Assembly (NCBI RefSeq): GCF_000961095.1
Contig: NZ_CP011058.1
Coordinates: forward strand, 1,393,001-1,457,000
DNA: 64,000 nucleotides
Direction of reading: 5' to 3'
Source: Paenibacillus beijingensis
GTDB taxonomy: Bacteria; Bacillota; Bacilli; Paenibacillales; Paenibacillaceae
The first letter of the stretch is position 1, and every line of letters starts with the position of its first letter. Positions 31,558-41,532 of this stretch are shown here, in pieces. The position numbers and the translations under genes are program-made. Below the pieces are notes generated by a model that had not been told where the DNA came from, ran no database searches, and worked only from the letters and a program-made list of their open reading frames with translations.

Positions 31558-32530
31558 TCACTTCCTCCTCCTTTTCATTAAGCCATTCTATTAGAGAGTT
31601 GAGAGGAATATGTGCTGATGTACTCAAATTTGAATTATATTCTGTTTGAGTTACACCATCTGGTTGAACCACATTAAATTTTGGAACACTTGAAGCAGGA
31701 AAAAATCGAATGTTATTTTCAAAATATGTTTCATCATATTTTAATTCATGAAGGATTTCTTCAGGAATATTTTTAATTAACTGTTCAATATATAACAGCG
31801 TTCTATAGTCCTCGGCAGCAATTGTTCTGACCCCTTGAATTAATTTAAATAACGATAATCCAGCATCGTCTTTTCGCAGAAGACAAGAAACTATCATAAT
31901 ATCATACAGTTCAGACAACAGCTGTTCATGCTTAAAATGATGAATTCTAATGCTTTGTATTGTAGATTTAACTTCTATTCGTTTTATACGATTGATTGTA
32001 AAATCAAAGTTCATTTTATTCTGCTTCTGCCAATAAGAACTAATATTTACTCCAAGCTCCATAAAGTATTTAATGACATATAGTTCTGCAAACAAACCTT
32101 GCAATTCAGTATCGGCAACTTTCCCACCTTGAGCGAAAAGATTGACAAGAGCGGAAAAAAGTTCGTTAAGCATGTATGGGTTGCTTGATACTAGATGCTT
32201 TGAAAAGGATTCTGTTAATCGTACAAATGCCAGCTGTTCCTCAGGTTGGCTACTTAAACACGTGAGAATATGAACGGTTTTTTCTAAAAATACTCCATTA
32301 ATTATCATTTCACATTTAGTATTTGAGCTAAAAAATAATTTCCTTGTACTTTGTAACTGAGAATTCATTTTAGGATTAAGGGATTCTATTACAAAAACAG
32401 GGTTTTTATCATTATCTACACCGTAATAAATGGTTTGTGAAAGATCAGCGATATCAAACAAAACAAATTTGTCATTTTTAGGGGAAGTTTGAAGTGCTTT
32501 TATTTGGCTCAAAATATATTCAGAATTCAT
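31550..32530 (-). CDS. PD-(D/E)XK nuclease-like protein (DUF4420 family)
   Basis: This 326-residue protein has the DUF4420 signature: GLFAELYVIKYF (Glu149), then NFDFTINRIKRIEVKST with Asp176, Glu186 and Lys188 forming a PD-(D/E)XK site, followed by a His-rich RIHHFKHEQL segment. This is the likely DNA-cleaving subunit of the restriction system. It has GGAGGG ahead of the ATG, starts 18 bases after the Z1 gene stop and overlaps the 100-residue gene. DUF4420 proteins typically sit next to Z1 and GHKL ATPases, as here. Confidence 0.88.
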   Translation of the reverse strand: MNSEYILSQIKALQTSPKNDKFVLFDIADLSQTIYYGVDNDKNPVFVIESLNPKMNSQLQSTRKLFFSSNTKCEMIINGVFLEKTVHILTCLSSQPEEQLAFVRLTESFSKHLVSSNPYMLNELFSALVNLFAQGGKVADTELQGLFAELYVIKYFMELGVNISSYWQKQNKMNFDFTINRIKRIEVKSTIQSIRIHHFKHEQLLSELYDIMIVSCLLRKDDAGLSLFKLIQGVRTIAAEDYRTLLYIEQLIKNIPEEILHELKYDETYFENNIRFFPASSVPKFNVVQPDGVTQTEYNSNLSTSAHIPLNSLIEWLNEKEEEVIV

Positions 32531-32548
32531 ATCATTCCCTCCAAACTC

Positions 32549-34714
32549 TTATATTTGTCCTACAAGACGCTCCATTTGTTCGGAATACGCTACAGGTACA
32601 TAAAGGGCAATTGCAGGGCTGTAATAATTTATTTCCGGAAAATTCTTAGGCTTTATAAAGTGAATTTGTAACTGCATGACATCACTTCTCTCAATAGTTA
32701 CCATATTGCTATCTCCAGGATAATAGGTTTTACTCCCTTGATTGGAGTTTCGGCCTTGAAATAACTGATTTATTTTCCCAGAACTACTAATAGTACGTGT
32801 TTCGTGAGCTGTATCTCTTATCCAAAGAATATCCACCACGGGATTAATATCGCTTTTTATAAGTGCCTCTTCTATTTTATTAAAAAAAGTTTGATCCAAC
32901 ACACTCGTTTTTGGAAAAACCAAGTGATCCAGTAAAGTTCTTTTCAATTCAAAAAAATCCAAGCCTTTTATGAATGCATGTTTATTCACACCATGATAAT
33001 CTAATATTTCAATGAGATCATGGTGCCTATCTCTAAAAGCGCTGATATATGCACTATTACTATCTACACTCAAACGGTTCAATAGAAGGATATCTTGCTT
33101 GTTCCATTCCGAAAAACTAAAACGTTCAGCTCTTGCAACATTTCTTCTTGTCATGTTAAGCATTTTGTTAGCAAGAACAAATACCCTCGGAATTTCTTTA
33201 AAATGAGCTCCTCTGAGTTCTGCACGTTCAATAGTAGCCCAGAGATCATCATCGTGCTCTAAAATGGAAGAAAAATCATCTTTAATCGGTTGTGTTGTGA
33301 ATACTCTACACACATCTAAGAAACTCCGCTTATATCCAAACCACCGTGCCCTTTGTTCCGTGTTATCTACATTGGATACTCCACGGGCTCGGCGAATTAT
33401 ATAAGTTACTGCTAAGCCTTTGATTGTCAAACCTCGTTCTACTAAATTACCCCCAACAAAAATATTAACCCTGTAAAATCTTGAGTTTTCACTCGCATCT
33501 TCATCACCATTGCAGAGATGCGCGTCTGGACACATTCCAATACACTCTAATATATAATTCTCTAGTTCACTAAAACTCGGAAGAATTACTCCGTCATTTT
33601 GGAAGTCAACATACGCTTTTTCTAAATGAGTTGAAAGATTTTGATAAGATATATCCTCTATGCCATCAAGCTTAGCGCGAGCATGTTCTCTCCACTCATT
33701 CAATACACTGTTTACTTTTCTTAACACGATTTGATGATCATACTTCCTCTGACTCGGATGAATCAACATTGCATGATTACGATTATCTCCACGATAAACT
33801 CTGATTGCTCCACCAATAAAAAAAGCGGCTAAAGCCTTATAAAAAGACAAAGGAAGACCCACATCTTCCAAAATGCTTGGTTCATTATCCGGAATTAATT
33901 TGATATAAGTGTCTTGAATTTCTCCGTGGAATTCATCAAGCCCACAATAATCATCACCTGGATATACCAAAGAACCAAAATCAGGAGACAATTGATCACA
34001 AGTTTTAATTAAAATGTTAGCTTGGGGAGTTGCAGTAATAGACAAAAAACAATGTCTTTGCAACCTTGCCTTTAATGTAACCGCCGCTTCATATGTAGCA
34101 CTCATAGAGTTACGAGACGCTTGTGTATTAAGTGTTGCTTGATCGCCTTCATCATCAATCACTAAAGTTGGTACATTACATAATATAGGATCTGAAAAAA
34201 TGCCTGCAATTGTATTTATCCTAACCTTACCTTTTAGTCCTACAATTACTACTTTTCTTTTTTCCTGAATAAATTGTTTAATCGCAGTAGGATTAAGTAT
34301 GGACTCATTTTGGTTTGTAGCTAGAATAACCATTTTATCCATCTCAATGTTACTAAAATATGAGCGTATTCGCGCTACATTTTGACCAAGAAGAATATTT
34401 TTTGTACCACCTAATACAACAATAATATCGTAATCGTTATCAAAGGCAAGAGCCATTAAAGAGATAAAATTTGAAGTTTTCCCACTCTGTACTTTTCCAA
34501 TTATGATCCCCGTTTTTGAGTTAGGATTCTCATCCTTAGGGTTCGGACAATTCGAAAGAATATTTATTGAATTTTGAAAAATTTTATCAACAGCATCCCT
34601 CGGGATATCGTCCTTAGTCAATTGCTCAGTCATTTTCATGCGAAAGAAACCGTCAGAAATAATCGGCCAACTATTACTATTGTTCTTAACTTTCATTTCA
34701 ATAGTTTTATCCAT
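32549..34714 (-). CDS. Z1 domain ATPase (superfamily II helicase fold) of a restriction system
   Basis: The 721-residue protein carries Walker A GKVQSGKT (73-80), Walker B LVIDDEGDQATLNT, motif III FLSITATPQANIL and the Z1 core VGGNLVERGLTIKGLAV with RRARGVSNVDNTEQRARWFGYK, equivalent to helicase motifs V and VI. It is thought to be a DNA-dependent motor or remodelling ATPase that works with the GHKL ATPase and nuclease. AGGAAGGAGA lies before the ATG. The gene is 16 bases downstream of the GHKL gene and 18 bases upstream of the nuclease gene, forming one operon. Confidence 0.92.
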   Translation of the reverse strand: MDKTIEMKVKNNSNSWPIISDGFFRMKMTEQLTKDDIPRDAVDKIFQNSINILSNCPNPKDENPNSKTGIIIGKVQSGKTSNFISLMALAFDNDYDIIVVLGGTKNILLGQNVARIRSYFSNIEMDKMVILATNQNESILNPTAIKQFIQEKRKVVIVGLKGKVRINTIAGIFSDPILCNVPTLVIDDEGDQATLNTQASRNSMSATYEAAVTLKARLQRHCFLSITATPQANILIKTCDQLSPDFGSLVYPGDDYCGLDEFHGEIQDTYIKLIPDNEPSILEDVGLPLSFYKALAAFFIGGAIRVYRGDNRNHAMLIHPSQRKYDHQIVLRKVNSVLNEWREHARAKLDGIEDISYQNLSTHLEKAYVDFQNDGVILPSFSELENYILECIGMCPDAHLCNGDEDASENSRFYRVNIFVGGNLVERGLTIKGLAVTYIIRRARGVSNVDNTEQRARWFGYKRSFLDVCRVFTTQPIKDDFSSILEHDDDLWATIERAELRGAHFKEIPRVFVLANKMLNMTRRNVARAERFSFSEWNKQDILLLNRLSVDSNSAYISAFRDRHHDLIEILDYHGVNKHAFIKGLDFFELKRTLLDHLVFPKTSVLDQTFFNKIEEALIKSDINPVVDILWIRDTAHETRTISSSGKINQLFQGRNSNQGSKTYYPGDSNMVTIERSDVMQLQIHFIKPKNFPEINYYSPAIALYVPVAYSEQMERLVGQI

Positions 34715-34730
34715 TACTCCGATCTCCTTC

Positions 34731-36317
34731 CTATGATTGCAATGCGAGATCTGCCAGAATTTTATTCATTTTATTTCTAATTGAACTAGCTTCAATTCGC
34801 CCATCATAAGATATTTTAAGAGCCTCTACTTCCGCAAGAATTATTGCAATTACCAATTTTGTCATAACTACACTGAATTCTTTATTATCAATAAAAGGTT
34901 TAAAAAAAGCATGCTTCATATTTAACTTAATTTTATATACTTCATCTACTGACTTGGATAAAGTTACCCAAGGTGATAAAGGATTTAAAGTTTCAAACTC
35001 AACAAAAAAAGTATATTTAACTTTCATGTATTCAAAATTAGTTTGGTAACTTGATGGCCCACTTAATATAAGTCCTGTGTCAATTGCGCTTTCATCAACA
35101 ATATTACCAAGCGCGACATTTTGTGTTTTATTCATGTCAGGTGCAAGTTGAGGAACATAATGTGAAGATGGTTCACTACTAGCCCCAGCGACAGGTATTA
35201 TACTAACTCCTTGTATCACATCCGCTTTTTGTAATCCATCTACTACTTTTCCAATGACATCTGCAGTCTTTACACGTTGACGCACTCGTATTTGTTCTGC
35301 TTTTGCACGAAATGGTTTTGAAAATACCAATAATTTTTCGATAAATTGCTCTTCCAGACCACTTGTATGCCAATCAAAATCATCTTTCGCCTGCGTAACA
35401 GGCCAATTATCCATATAAAGCTCACCAAAAAGCCTTTGATATGTATATGAATTTGAATCGCCAAAAAGCTCTGTTGGCCGATAGTTTTTTTCAGGTCCTC
35501 CGACAATTACTCTGCCTCTCCTAATAAGAGTAAACCCGGCATCTCTTACACTAGCAGGGATTCTTATTGCAATAAACCCCTGAACAGTTAGCTCTTTTCC
35601 TTCGTGATTAACGGAGAATTTAACATCCCTTTTCCATCGTTCAACACTACCATCGGCCAGTTCTTCCTCATAAATAGCAGGATCGCTATAAGTTAGTTCC
35701 GTTCCATTATATCTAATAATAACTTCCCCGCTTCTAAGATCTTGCCTATATATATTACTCAAAAGTTCCTTAATCTTCCATACGGTTCGAGAAGCGGTTA
35801 ATTTTTTATTTAAACATTCAATTTTTATAATTGTGTAATGCTCAAAAGGATTTGCCTCAAAAATGTCAGCATCTATTTCATCGTCCTTATCGTTCTTCAG
35901 TTTTTCCACATCGACAGTTGCACTATATGCAAAATTAGATCCCAATTGAGTAGAAGTAACACTCCATTTCTTGCCAAACCAACATGCTGCAGTTTTTAAT
36001 CCCATTCCAAATTCATTGCGTCCCTCTCTATTCTTAGGCACCTTATCCAAAATAATAGCTCTCTCAAAATCTTCCCATTCCATTCCATATGCAGAATCAG
36101 TGATTGTGAGAGTGTCGTTTCCATCCGAATTACTTTCATATATAATATCAATATTCAGCTTTTTGAAATCAGGTAATTCTAATAATTCTTCTCTATGGTC
36201 AAAATAACTTTGCGTCGAGTTGTCCAGAAATTCTGCAATCGCTGTCCAAGGCTGGTAACTTAAGCGCTTATATGTAGCATACACAGCACTTGTGGGGCGA
36301 ATATTAATCTTTGCCAT
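34731..36317 (-). CDS. MORC/MutL-like GHKL ATPase of a restriction system
   Basis: Start ATG 36317 (MAKINIRPTSAVYATYK) has GAAGGGAG at about 5-base spacing; the upstream in-frame ATG at 36395 lacks a site and adds a hydrophobic stretch foreign to the family. The Bergerat fold is clear: N-box TAIAEFLDNSTQSYF (Asn33), G1 DSAYGM, G2 GRNEFGMGLKTAACWFG. An S5-like domain with SVNHEGKELTVQGFIAIRI and RRGRVIVGG follows. The C-terminal third is unassigned. Prokaryotic MORC-like ATPases occur with methylases, SF2 ATPases and nucleases, matching the neighbours. About 528 residues. Confidence 0.9.
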   Translation of the reverse strand: MAKINIRPTSAVYATYKRLSYQPWTAIAEFLDNSTQSYFDHREELLELPDFKKLNIDIIYESNSDGNDTLTITDSAYGMEWEDFERAIILDKVPKNREGRNEFGMGLKTAACWFGKKWSVTSTQLGSNFAYSATVDVEKLKNDKDDEIDADIFEANPFEHYTIIKIECLNKKLTASRTVWKIKELLSNIYRQDLRSGEVIIRYNGTELTYSDPAIYEEELADGSVERWKRDVKFSVNHEGKELTVQGFIAIRIPASVRDAGFTLIRRGRVIVGGPEKNYRPTELFGDSNSYTYQRLFGELYMDNWPVTQAKDDFDWHTSGLEEQFIEKLLVFSKPFRAKAEQIRVRQRVKTADVIGKVVDGLQKADVIQGVSIIPVAGASSEPSSHYVPQLAPDMNKTQNVALGNIVDESAIDTGLILSGPSSYQTNFEYMKVKYTFFVEFETLNPLSPWVTLSKSVDEVYKIKLNMKHAFFKPFIDNKEFSVVMTKLVIAIILAEVEALKISYDGRIEASSIRNKMNKILADLALQS

Positions 36318-36475
36318 AAAAGCTCCCTTCTCTACATTTCCCCCAAAAATAATTATTCCAACAAATAAATAATTGGATATTTTCAGAACTCTCATTTCAT
36401 AACCATCAAATCCGGTTCTCCAACAATTTTATCTAGTTTGCTAACTGCACTAAAATATTAATAACTTAGCTATAC

Positions 36476-37792
36476 TTAAACTATTTGCATCTCTTGTCTG
36501 AAATTAAGCTCTTGATTATTAATACTTTCTTCCATGATCAAAGATTGGATGATTCTATGGACCACCTCAACATTTAACGCATTACCTAATGCCTTATATG
36601 CAGACGTAAGACCTTCTGGCAAGCACTTCAAACTATCCATGCTTTGAAGTCGCGCGCACTCTCTTGGAGTCATATATCTATTTTCCCAAGTAATAATAGG
36701 AACCTGAGTCGCAGTCATTGCAACCAGAGAAGGTGAAGTCGTCGGTCTTTTAGCCCTAAGTCCTGATGCTCTGCATTGTAAAACCAAATTTGTTAGATTT
36801 CTCTCTGCACCTTTACAATTCCATTCAAACTTTTGGAAGCTGGAAGGAAGATCCAAAATAGAAGGTAACCATTCATCAATCCATTCTTTATTATCTTCAT
36901 AAAGTTGACGGTTTTGTTTAATAAAACGAATTTTCCAATCAGGAAATCTATCCTCCTTTGTTCTTGCGTAAGAAGGAAGAGTTAAAAAAAGTTCCTCTTT
37001 GGTTAGATTTTCCAGAGATCTGCCATGAGAACCCAAATATCCTCTAAGCTTTTCAGAACCCATTTTCCATGGGGTTTCCTCCTCATAAGGATACGTAGCA
37101 CCAAATTCCATTGACCAAATTGGAAAAGAGGGAAGATTCCTCTCTTCAGGGTAAATATTTAAAAATTGCTGCCATGCAGCAATACATTTATTCACATGTT
37201 CCGGCAACTGCCTGGCATCCGTAGGTAATTTATCAAGCACAGATTTTATAGAAATATCATGCTCCACCGTTAGTTTTTCAGGCCACTTAAAATGTGAGAG
37301 TCCCTTTCTACTACCGACTATAAAAACCCGTTCGCGTATCTGGGGTATTCCAAACCAATGCGGAGATAGTTTCCTTATATCTACTTCATAGCCTAGTTCA
37401 ATTAATATTTTTTTGGCTATTCTCCAAGTCCTACCTTCATCATGCCGTTCAAAGTTAGCCACATTTTCAAGCATGATATAAGTAGGTCTACGCAATCTGA
37501 GTATCTTAACAATATGATAGAAAAGATCACCTGATTTTTCATCCTTAAAACCATTCTGCTCACCGGCTTTGGAGAATGGTTGACAAGGAAATCCCCCGCA
37601 TAAAATATCATGTTCAGGGACATCCTTTGCCTTTATAGCTTTAATGTCTCCACGAGGCATTATACCGTGGTTCTTTAAGTAAAGCTTTCTTAAACCCTCA
37701 TCAATCTCTGAAGCAAACACACATTCATGGCCAGCCCAAGAAAGAGCAAGATTAAACCCTCCCAGACCAGCAAACAAATCTATAAATTTCAT
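36476..37792 (-). CDS. DNA cytosine-5 methyltransferase
   Basis: The 438-residue C5 methylase has motif I FIDLFAGLGGFNLAL, motif IV GGFPCQPFSKAG (catalytic Cys70), motif VI MLENVANF, motif VIII QIRERVFIVG, a target-recognition region of about 170 residues, and motifs IX/X ending RECARLQSMDSL and YKALGNALNVEVV. It protects host DNA for the downstream MORC/Z1/nuclease genes. The recognition sequence cannot be read from the sequence. Its ATG overlaps the stop of a 37-codon ATG-less frame upstream (37789-37902), probably the tail of a lost gene. GGGGGA serves as ribosome site. Confidence 0.93.
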   Translation of the reverse strand: MKFIDLFAGLGGFNLALSWAGHECVFASEIDEGLRKLYLKNHGIMPRGDIKAIKAKDVPEHDILCGGFPCQPFSKAGEQNGFKDEKSGDLFYHIVKILRLRRPTYIMLENVANFERHDEGRTWRIAKKILIELGYEVDIRKLSPHWFGIPQIRERVFIVGSRKGLSHFKWPEKLTVEHDISIKSVLDKLPTDARQLPEHVNKCIAAWQQFLNIYPEERNLPSFPIWSMEFGATYPYEEETPWKMGSEKLRGYLGSHGRSLENLTKEELFLTLPSYARTKEDRFPDWKIRFIKQNRQLYEDNKEWIDEWLPSILDLPSSFQKFEWNCKGAERNLTNLVLQCRASGLRAKRPTTSPSLVAMTATQVPIITWENRYMTPRECARLQSMDSLKCLPEGLTSAYKALGNALNVEVVHRIIQSLIMEESINNQELNFRQEMQIV

Positions 37793-38674
37793 TCAGATCC
37801 CCCGCTGTTTAAAATTTTCATTGATATTTAAGAGTTGCTCATGGAAAGCAGCTAACCTCTCCGTATTATTATAAAAATTATCATTAAAGATAGACCTAAA
37901 GTCCTAACCGAAGTCTCAGGATAATTATATAGTTCTACATTTTCCTTCAAATTCCTGTATCAAAAAATGATTCGCAATTTGAATACGAAAGTAAAATGCT
38001 TATTTATACAACTTTATATTTTAGAACTAAGCAGATTATTTAATGCAACAAAAGTCGCAATCCGTGAATGTGACCCTTATCCGAACTCAAGTTCGTATGT
38101 ATCTATTTTATAGAATTATACAAGTTCAATCAAATTAATTTTATATAGAACACAATGGTGCGTCACCCTGATACGATAAGGTTAAGTCGGGGGGGGGGGG
38201 GGGGGGGGGATTAATCCCAAATATTTTTTGTCCACATGACCTACTGCTCACTTGATTTTCTATTTTTAACATAATTAATCGTTCTTCTACCAACAAAAGA
38301 ACTGCAATAAATGTAATTATTTAAAAATTCGTTTGATTTTTTCTAATCATCACTAGACAAGCTACTTAGTTATAAGAAGCGGCATAAGATTGACGAGAGT
38401 GAATGGATGGTTTCTCCAAAGCCATCATCGCGAATAAGGCTTGTGAGGAAGAACCTAATACCTGTTCAGTGGCAGTGAAGAACGTATCTAAGAACTAGAG
38501 GAAAACTTCAAACGGAAACCGTCGACGAATACAATTCAGTGTCGCAAGTATCGGCGTTTAAGTTTGAGTTAATGAGCTTCTCCGCGTTAAATGTAAACAA
38601 CGAGGAAGTCTTATGAGTTATGATTCACAGTATCATTGACAGTGTGGACGTTCACCAAGACGGTCCAATCGAAA
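37793..38674. other. Gene-free right edge of the defence island
   Basis: About 880 bases, AT-rich on the left and returning to chromosomal composition near 38.6 kb. Contents seen: a short frame without ATG whose TGA overlaps the methylase ATG (37789-37902, ending ENFKQRGSE), and a run of 21 consecutive G (38189-38209). No intact gene, tRNA or clear attachment-site repeat was found. Confidence 0.6.
38189..38209 (+). repeat. Homopolymer of 21 G
   Basis: An uninterrupted run of 21 G, about 400 bases upstream of the methylase start (poly-C in the direction of transcription). Such tracts are hypermutable, and also prone to sequencing or assembly error. Confidence 0.9.
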
Positions 38675-40030
38675 TCAGTTTCCTTCAAAACCAACCAAAA
38701 AAAGGGGCGAAGCATATTTAGGCTCGCCCATCCATTCCATCCATAATACACACTCCACATGCACCGTATGCGGGAACATATCCACCGGCTGAACCTCAAC
38801 CGTCCGGTATCCGCCGTCTTCAAGTACTCGCAAATCCCTCGCCAGTATCGACGGATTATACGACACATACACTACCCGCTCTGGCTTCATCACCAGAATC
38901 GTGTCCAGGAGCGCAGGATCGCAGCCTTTTCGTGGCGGGTCGACTACTATGACGTCGGCTACGATGCCTTCCTCGCGCCAGCGTGGAATGACAACTTCTG
39001 CCGGGCCCGCCTCGAACGAAGCATTGGTGATTTCGTTCAGCTCCGCATTGCGCTTCGCGTCCTCAACCACCTCCGGCACAATCTCGACGCCGTACACTGT
39101 CCTACCTTGCGGGCAAGGAATAGCGAAATCGTTTCTATGCCGCAGTAGGCGTCAATGACGTTCTCAGTGCCCGTCAGCCCTGCATACTCCACCGCTTTGC
39201 GGTACAACTCCAATGTCTGCGCCGGGTTCACCTGATAAAACGACCGCGCCGAGATCGCAAAGCGGATGCCGTCCAGCTTGTTGTAAATGACGTCGCTGCC
39301 CCACAGTGTGCGCGTTTCATCGCCGAAAGTGACGTTGGTTGTGCGGGTGTTGATGTTCTGTACGATGCTGCTAACACCCGGAATGGCTTCGCGGATGCCT
39401 TCGATCCACTGGTCAGCCTGCGGAATCTTCCTGCCGTTGATGATTTCGCCGCTGATAAAACCGGTCCGCACGACGACATGGCGCAGCAGGTCACGACCGC
39501 TTTCTTCGTCGTAGGTGGTAACCGCACCGCTTTCCGATCTCTTTGGAGGCGGCCTTCGTCGTTCTGCTCATGCTGGATCAGGCACTCGTCCATGTCGATG
39601 ATGCGGTGCCTGCCGCGCGCGTAGAAGCCGCCGATCAGGCCGCGGCCTGCGCCGCCTTCCAGCGATGCCATCGCCATGCTGATCGGCCCCTGCGCCTTAT
39701 TGCGGTAGCACCAAGGGTTCTTCATGCTGATGGTCGGATGGACGATAACGGAGGAACGCTGCTCGGACGAGCCGGATGCAGAAAAATCCGAAGCAAGCTG
39801 GCCGGAAGGTGGCACCGTAGTCCATATGCTGCAGCTGGCAGCCGCCGCACTGCTTGTAGATCGGGCACGGCGCGTCGACGCGGTCGGGACTGGTCTGCAA
39901 CAGCTCGAGCTGCTGGGCTTAGCCGTACTGCTTTTTCACCTCGAGCACTTGACGTTGACTAGCTCCCCTTGCAGCGCTCCCTGCACAAAAAGGGTAAGGC
40001 CGTCCACGCGCCTCCCCCTTATCCTTCATA
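38675..40030 (-). pseudogene. Decayed 23S rRNA (uracil-C5) methyltransferase (RlmCD/RumA-TrmA family)
   Basis: Reading the minus strand across frames recovers a whole family member. It has a TRAM-like start (QGELVNV), the Fe-S cluster motif CPIYKQCGGCQLQH, HPTISMKNPWCYRNKAQ, IIDMDECLIQHEQND, VVVRTGFISGEI, FYQVNPAQTLELYRKAVEY, DAYCGIETISLFLARKV and finally YGVEIVPEVVEDAKRNAELN, VVDPPRKGCDPALL and VYVSYNPSILARDL. At least three frame changes are needed (near 39105, near 39540 and upstream of about 39700), and CGIE replaces the usual CGIG. It cannot make a full protein. It borders the AT-rich island, which may have disrupted the region. Confidence 0.85.
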
Positions 40031-40097
40031 CATCCTTGAGATCCCAACCGTTCCCGAATGAAGGCTGATAAGGAAAATCAGTCTCTGAATTTTAACA

Positions 40098-41369
40098 TTA
40101 TCTGCTTGTTTTACTTCCTTTTCTCAACCACTGTGACTTGGGCTTGGGCATCGAATTTGCCTTGGATTTGGCTGGTTTTAACACTGCTGCAGATGTCGAT
40201 GAGCCTTCCGCCTTTAAAGGCTGAGTGGTATTCAGCATCGGATAGGGATGGTCTTTCACTTCGGGAATGGTCTTTCCGATCAGTTTCTCAATATCTTTGA
40301 GATACGGAATTTCGTCAAATTCGCAAAAGGAGATCGCGGTCCCGCTCTGTCCTGCTCTGCCGGTACGGCCAATTCGATGAACGTATGTTTCCGGAATATT
40401 AGGGAGATTGAAATTAATCACATGAGAAAGTTCCTCGATATCAATCCCTCTTGCTGCGATATCCGTCGCGACCAACACGCGCGTCACGCCGCTCCTGAAA
40501 TTGCTTAATGCCGTCTGTCGGGCATTTTGAGATTTGTTTCCATGGATGGCCTGAGCGGAAATTTTCGCTTTGGTCAGTTCGCGCACAACACGGTCGGCGC
40601 CATGCTTGGTACGGGTAAAAACCATTGCCGAAGCAATGGATTTATCTTGTAAGAGGTGATTCAATTGCTTTTGCTTGTTCTCCTTATCTACCTTATAAAC
40701 CGATTGCTTGATTCGATCCACAGTAGATGATACCGGCGTAATTTCCACCTTCACTGGATTAACGAGCAGCGATTTAACCATTTTGGATATTTCGGGTGGC
40801 ATAGTTGCCGAGAAGAAAAGCGTTTGTCTTTTGCTGGGCATTTTTGTGATGATTTTCTTCACATCGTTGATAAAGCCCATATCCAGCATTCTGTCGGCTT
40901 CGTCCAGTACTAATATTTTGACGTATTGTAAATCGATTCGCTTTTGATTCATCAAATCGATGAGTCTGCCAGGAGTCGCAATAACAATATCCGCACCTTG
41001 ATCAAGCGACCGCTCCTGTACTTTTTGTGAAACGCCGCCAACAATAGCCAAGCTACGCAAATGGGTGTATTGACTATACGCTTGAATGTTATCCGAAATC
41101 TGAAGAGCAAGTTCTCTTGTCGGGGATAAAATCAAGGAGCGAATACGGCGTTGTGTGTTGGGTCTGATCTGCTGTTCGCTTAATAGTTGGACAATCGGTA
41201 CGGCAAATGCGGCCGTCTTCCCTGTTCCCGTTTGAGCGCAGCCAAATAAATCTCTGCCGGCTAACACAGCCGGGATCGCCTGTTCCTGAATGGGTGTCGG
41301 CGTCGTATAGTTCTCTTTACTTAAAGCTTTTAAAACCGCGGGTATAAGATTTAAATCTTGAAATGTCAT
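40098..41369 (-). CDS. DEAD-box ATP-dependent RNA helicase
   Basis: The 423-residue helicase has all family motifs: the Q motif in TTPTPIQEQAIPA, Walker A AQTGTGKTAA, PTRELALQ, ATPGRLID, VLDEADRMLDMGF, SAT in FFSATMPPE, and the C-terminal RGIDIEELSHVINFNLP with HRIGRTGRAG. It is closest in layout to RhlE/CshB-type helicases of the cold-shock and ribosome-assembly group. The tail (from about residue 375) is short, basic and rich in Ser/Lys, suited to RNA contact. It is transcribed toward the decayed rRNA methyltransferase gene. Confidence 0.93.
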   Translation of the reverse strand: MTFQDLNLIPAVLKALSKENYTTPTPIQEQAIPAVLAGRDLFGCAQTGTGKTAAFAVPIVQLLSEQQIRPNTQRRIRSLILSPTRELALQISDNIQAYSQYTHLRSLAIVGGVSQKVQERSLDQGADIVIATPGRLIDLMNQKRIDLQYVKILVLDEADRMLDMGFINDVKKIITKMPSKRQTLFFSATMPPEISKMVKSLLVNPVKVEITPVSSTVDRIKQSVYKVDKENKQKQLNHLLQDKSIASAMVFTRTKHGADRVVRELTKAKISAQAIHGNKSQNARQTALSNFRSGVTRVLVATDIAARGIDIEELSHVINFNLPNIPETYVHRIGRTGRAGQSGTAISFCEFDEIPYLKDIEKLIGKTIPEVKDHPYPMLNTTQPLKAEGSSTSAAVLKPAKSKANSMPKPKSQWLRKGSKTSR

Positions 41370-41483
41370 TTTTTCTCCTTATACATCTATATTCTTCATT
41401 GCGTAACTTCTCTTGTAACGTCTTCACAAAGCGTTCCTTTACATCATAACACATAAGATGAGCACAAATCGGCGCAAAAAAAG

Positions 41484-41502
41484 AAGCGGGATTTTACCCG
41501 CT
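41484..41502 (-). terminator. Rho-independent terminator, minus strand
   Basis: AGCGGG-(6 nt)-CCCGCT followed on the minus strand by TTCTTTTTTT, about 31 bases past the stop of the 114-residue gene. Confidence 0.75.
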
Positions 41503-41532
41503 CCACGGATGTACGAAGCTTCATTCTGGTGC

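Noticed and set aside
37789..37902. 37-codon frame overlapping the methylase start
   Set aside because: It begins right after a TAG with no ATG, GTG or TTG near a ribosome site; likely the tail of a lost upstream gene.
28785..38650. The AT-rich island as an integrative element with attachment sites
   Set aside because: No integrase, flanking direct repeats or tRNA target could be found at either boundary.
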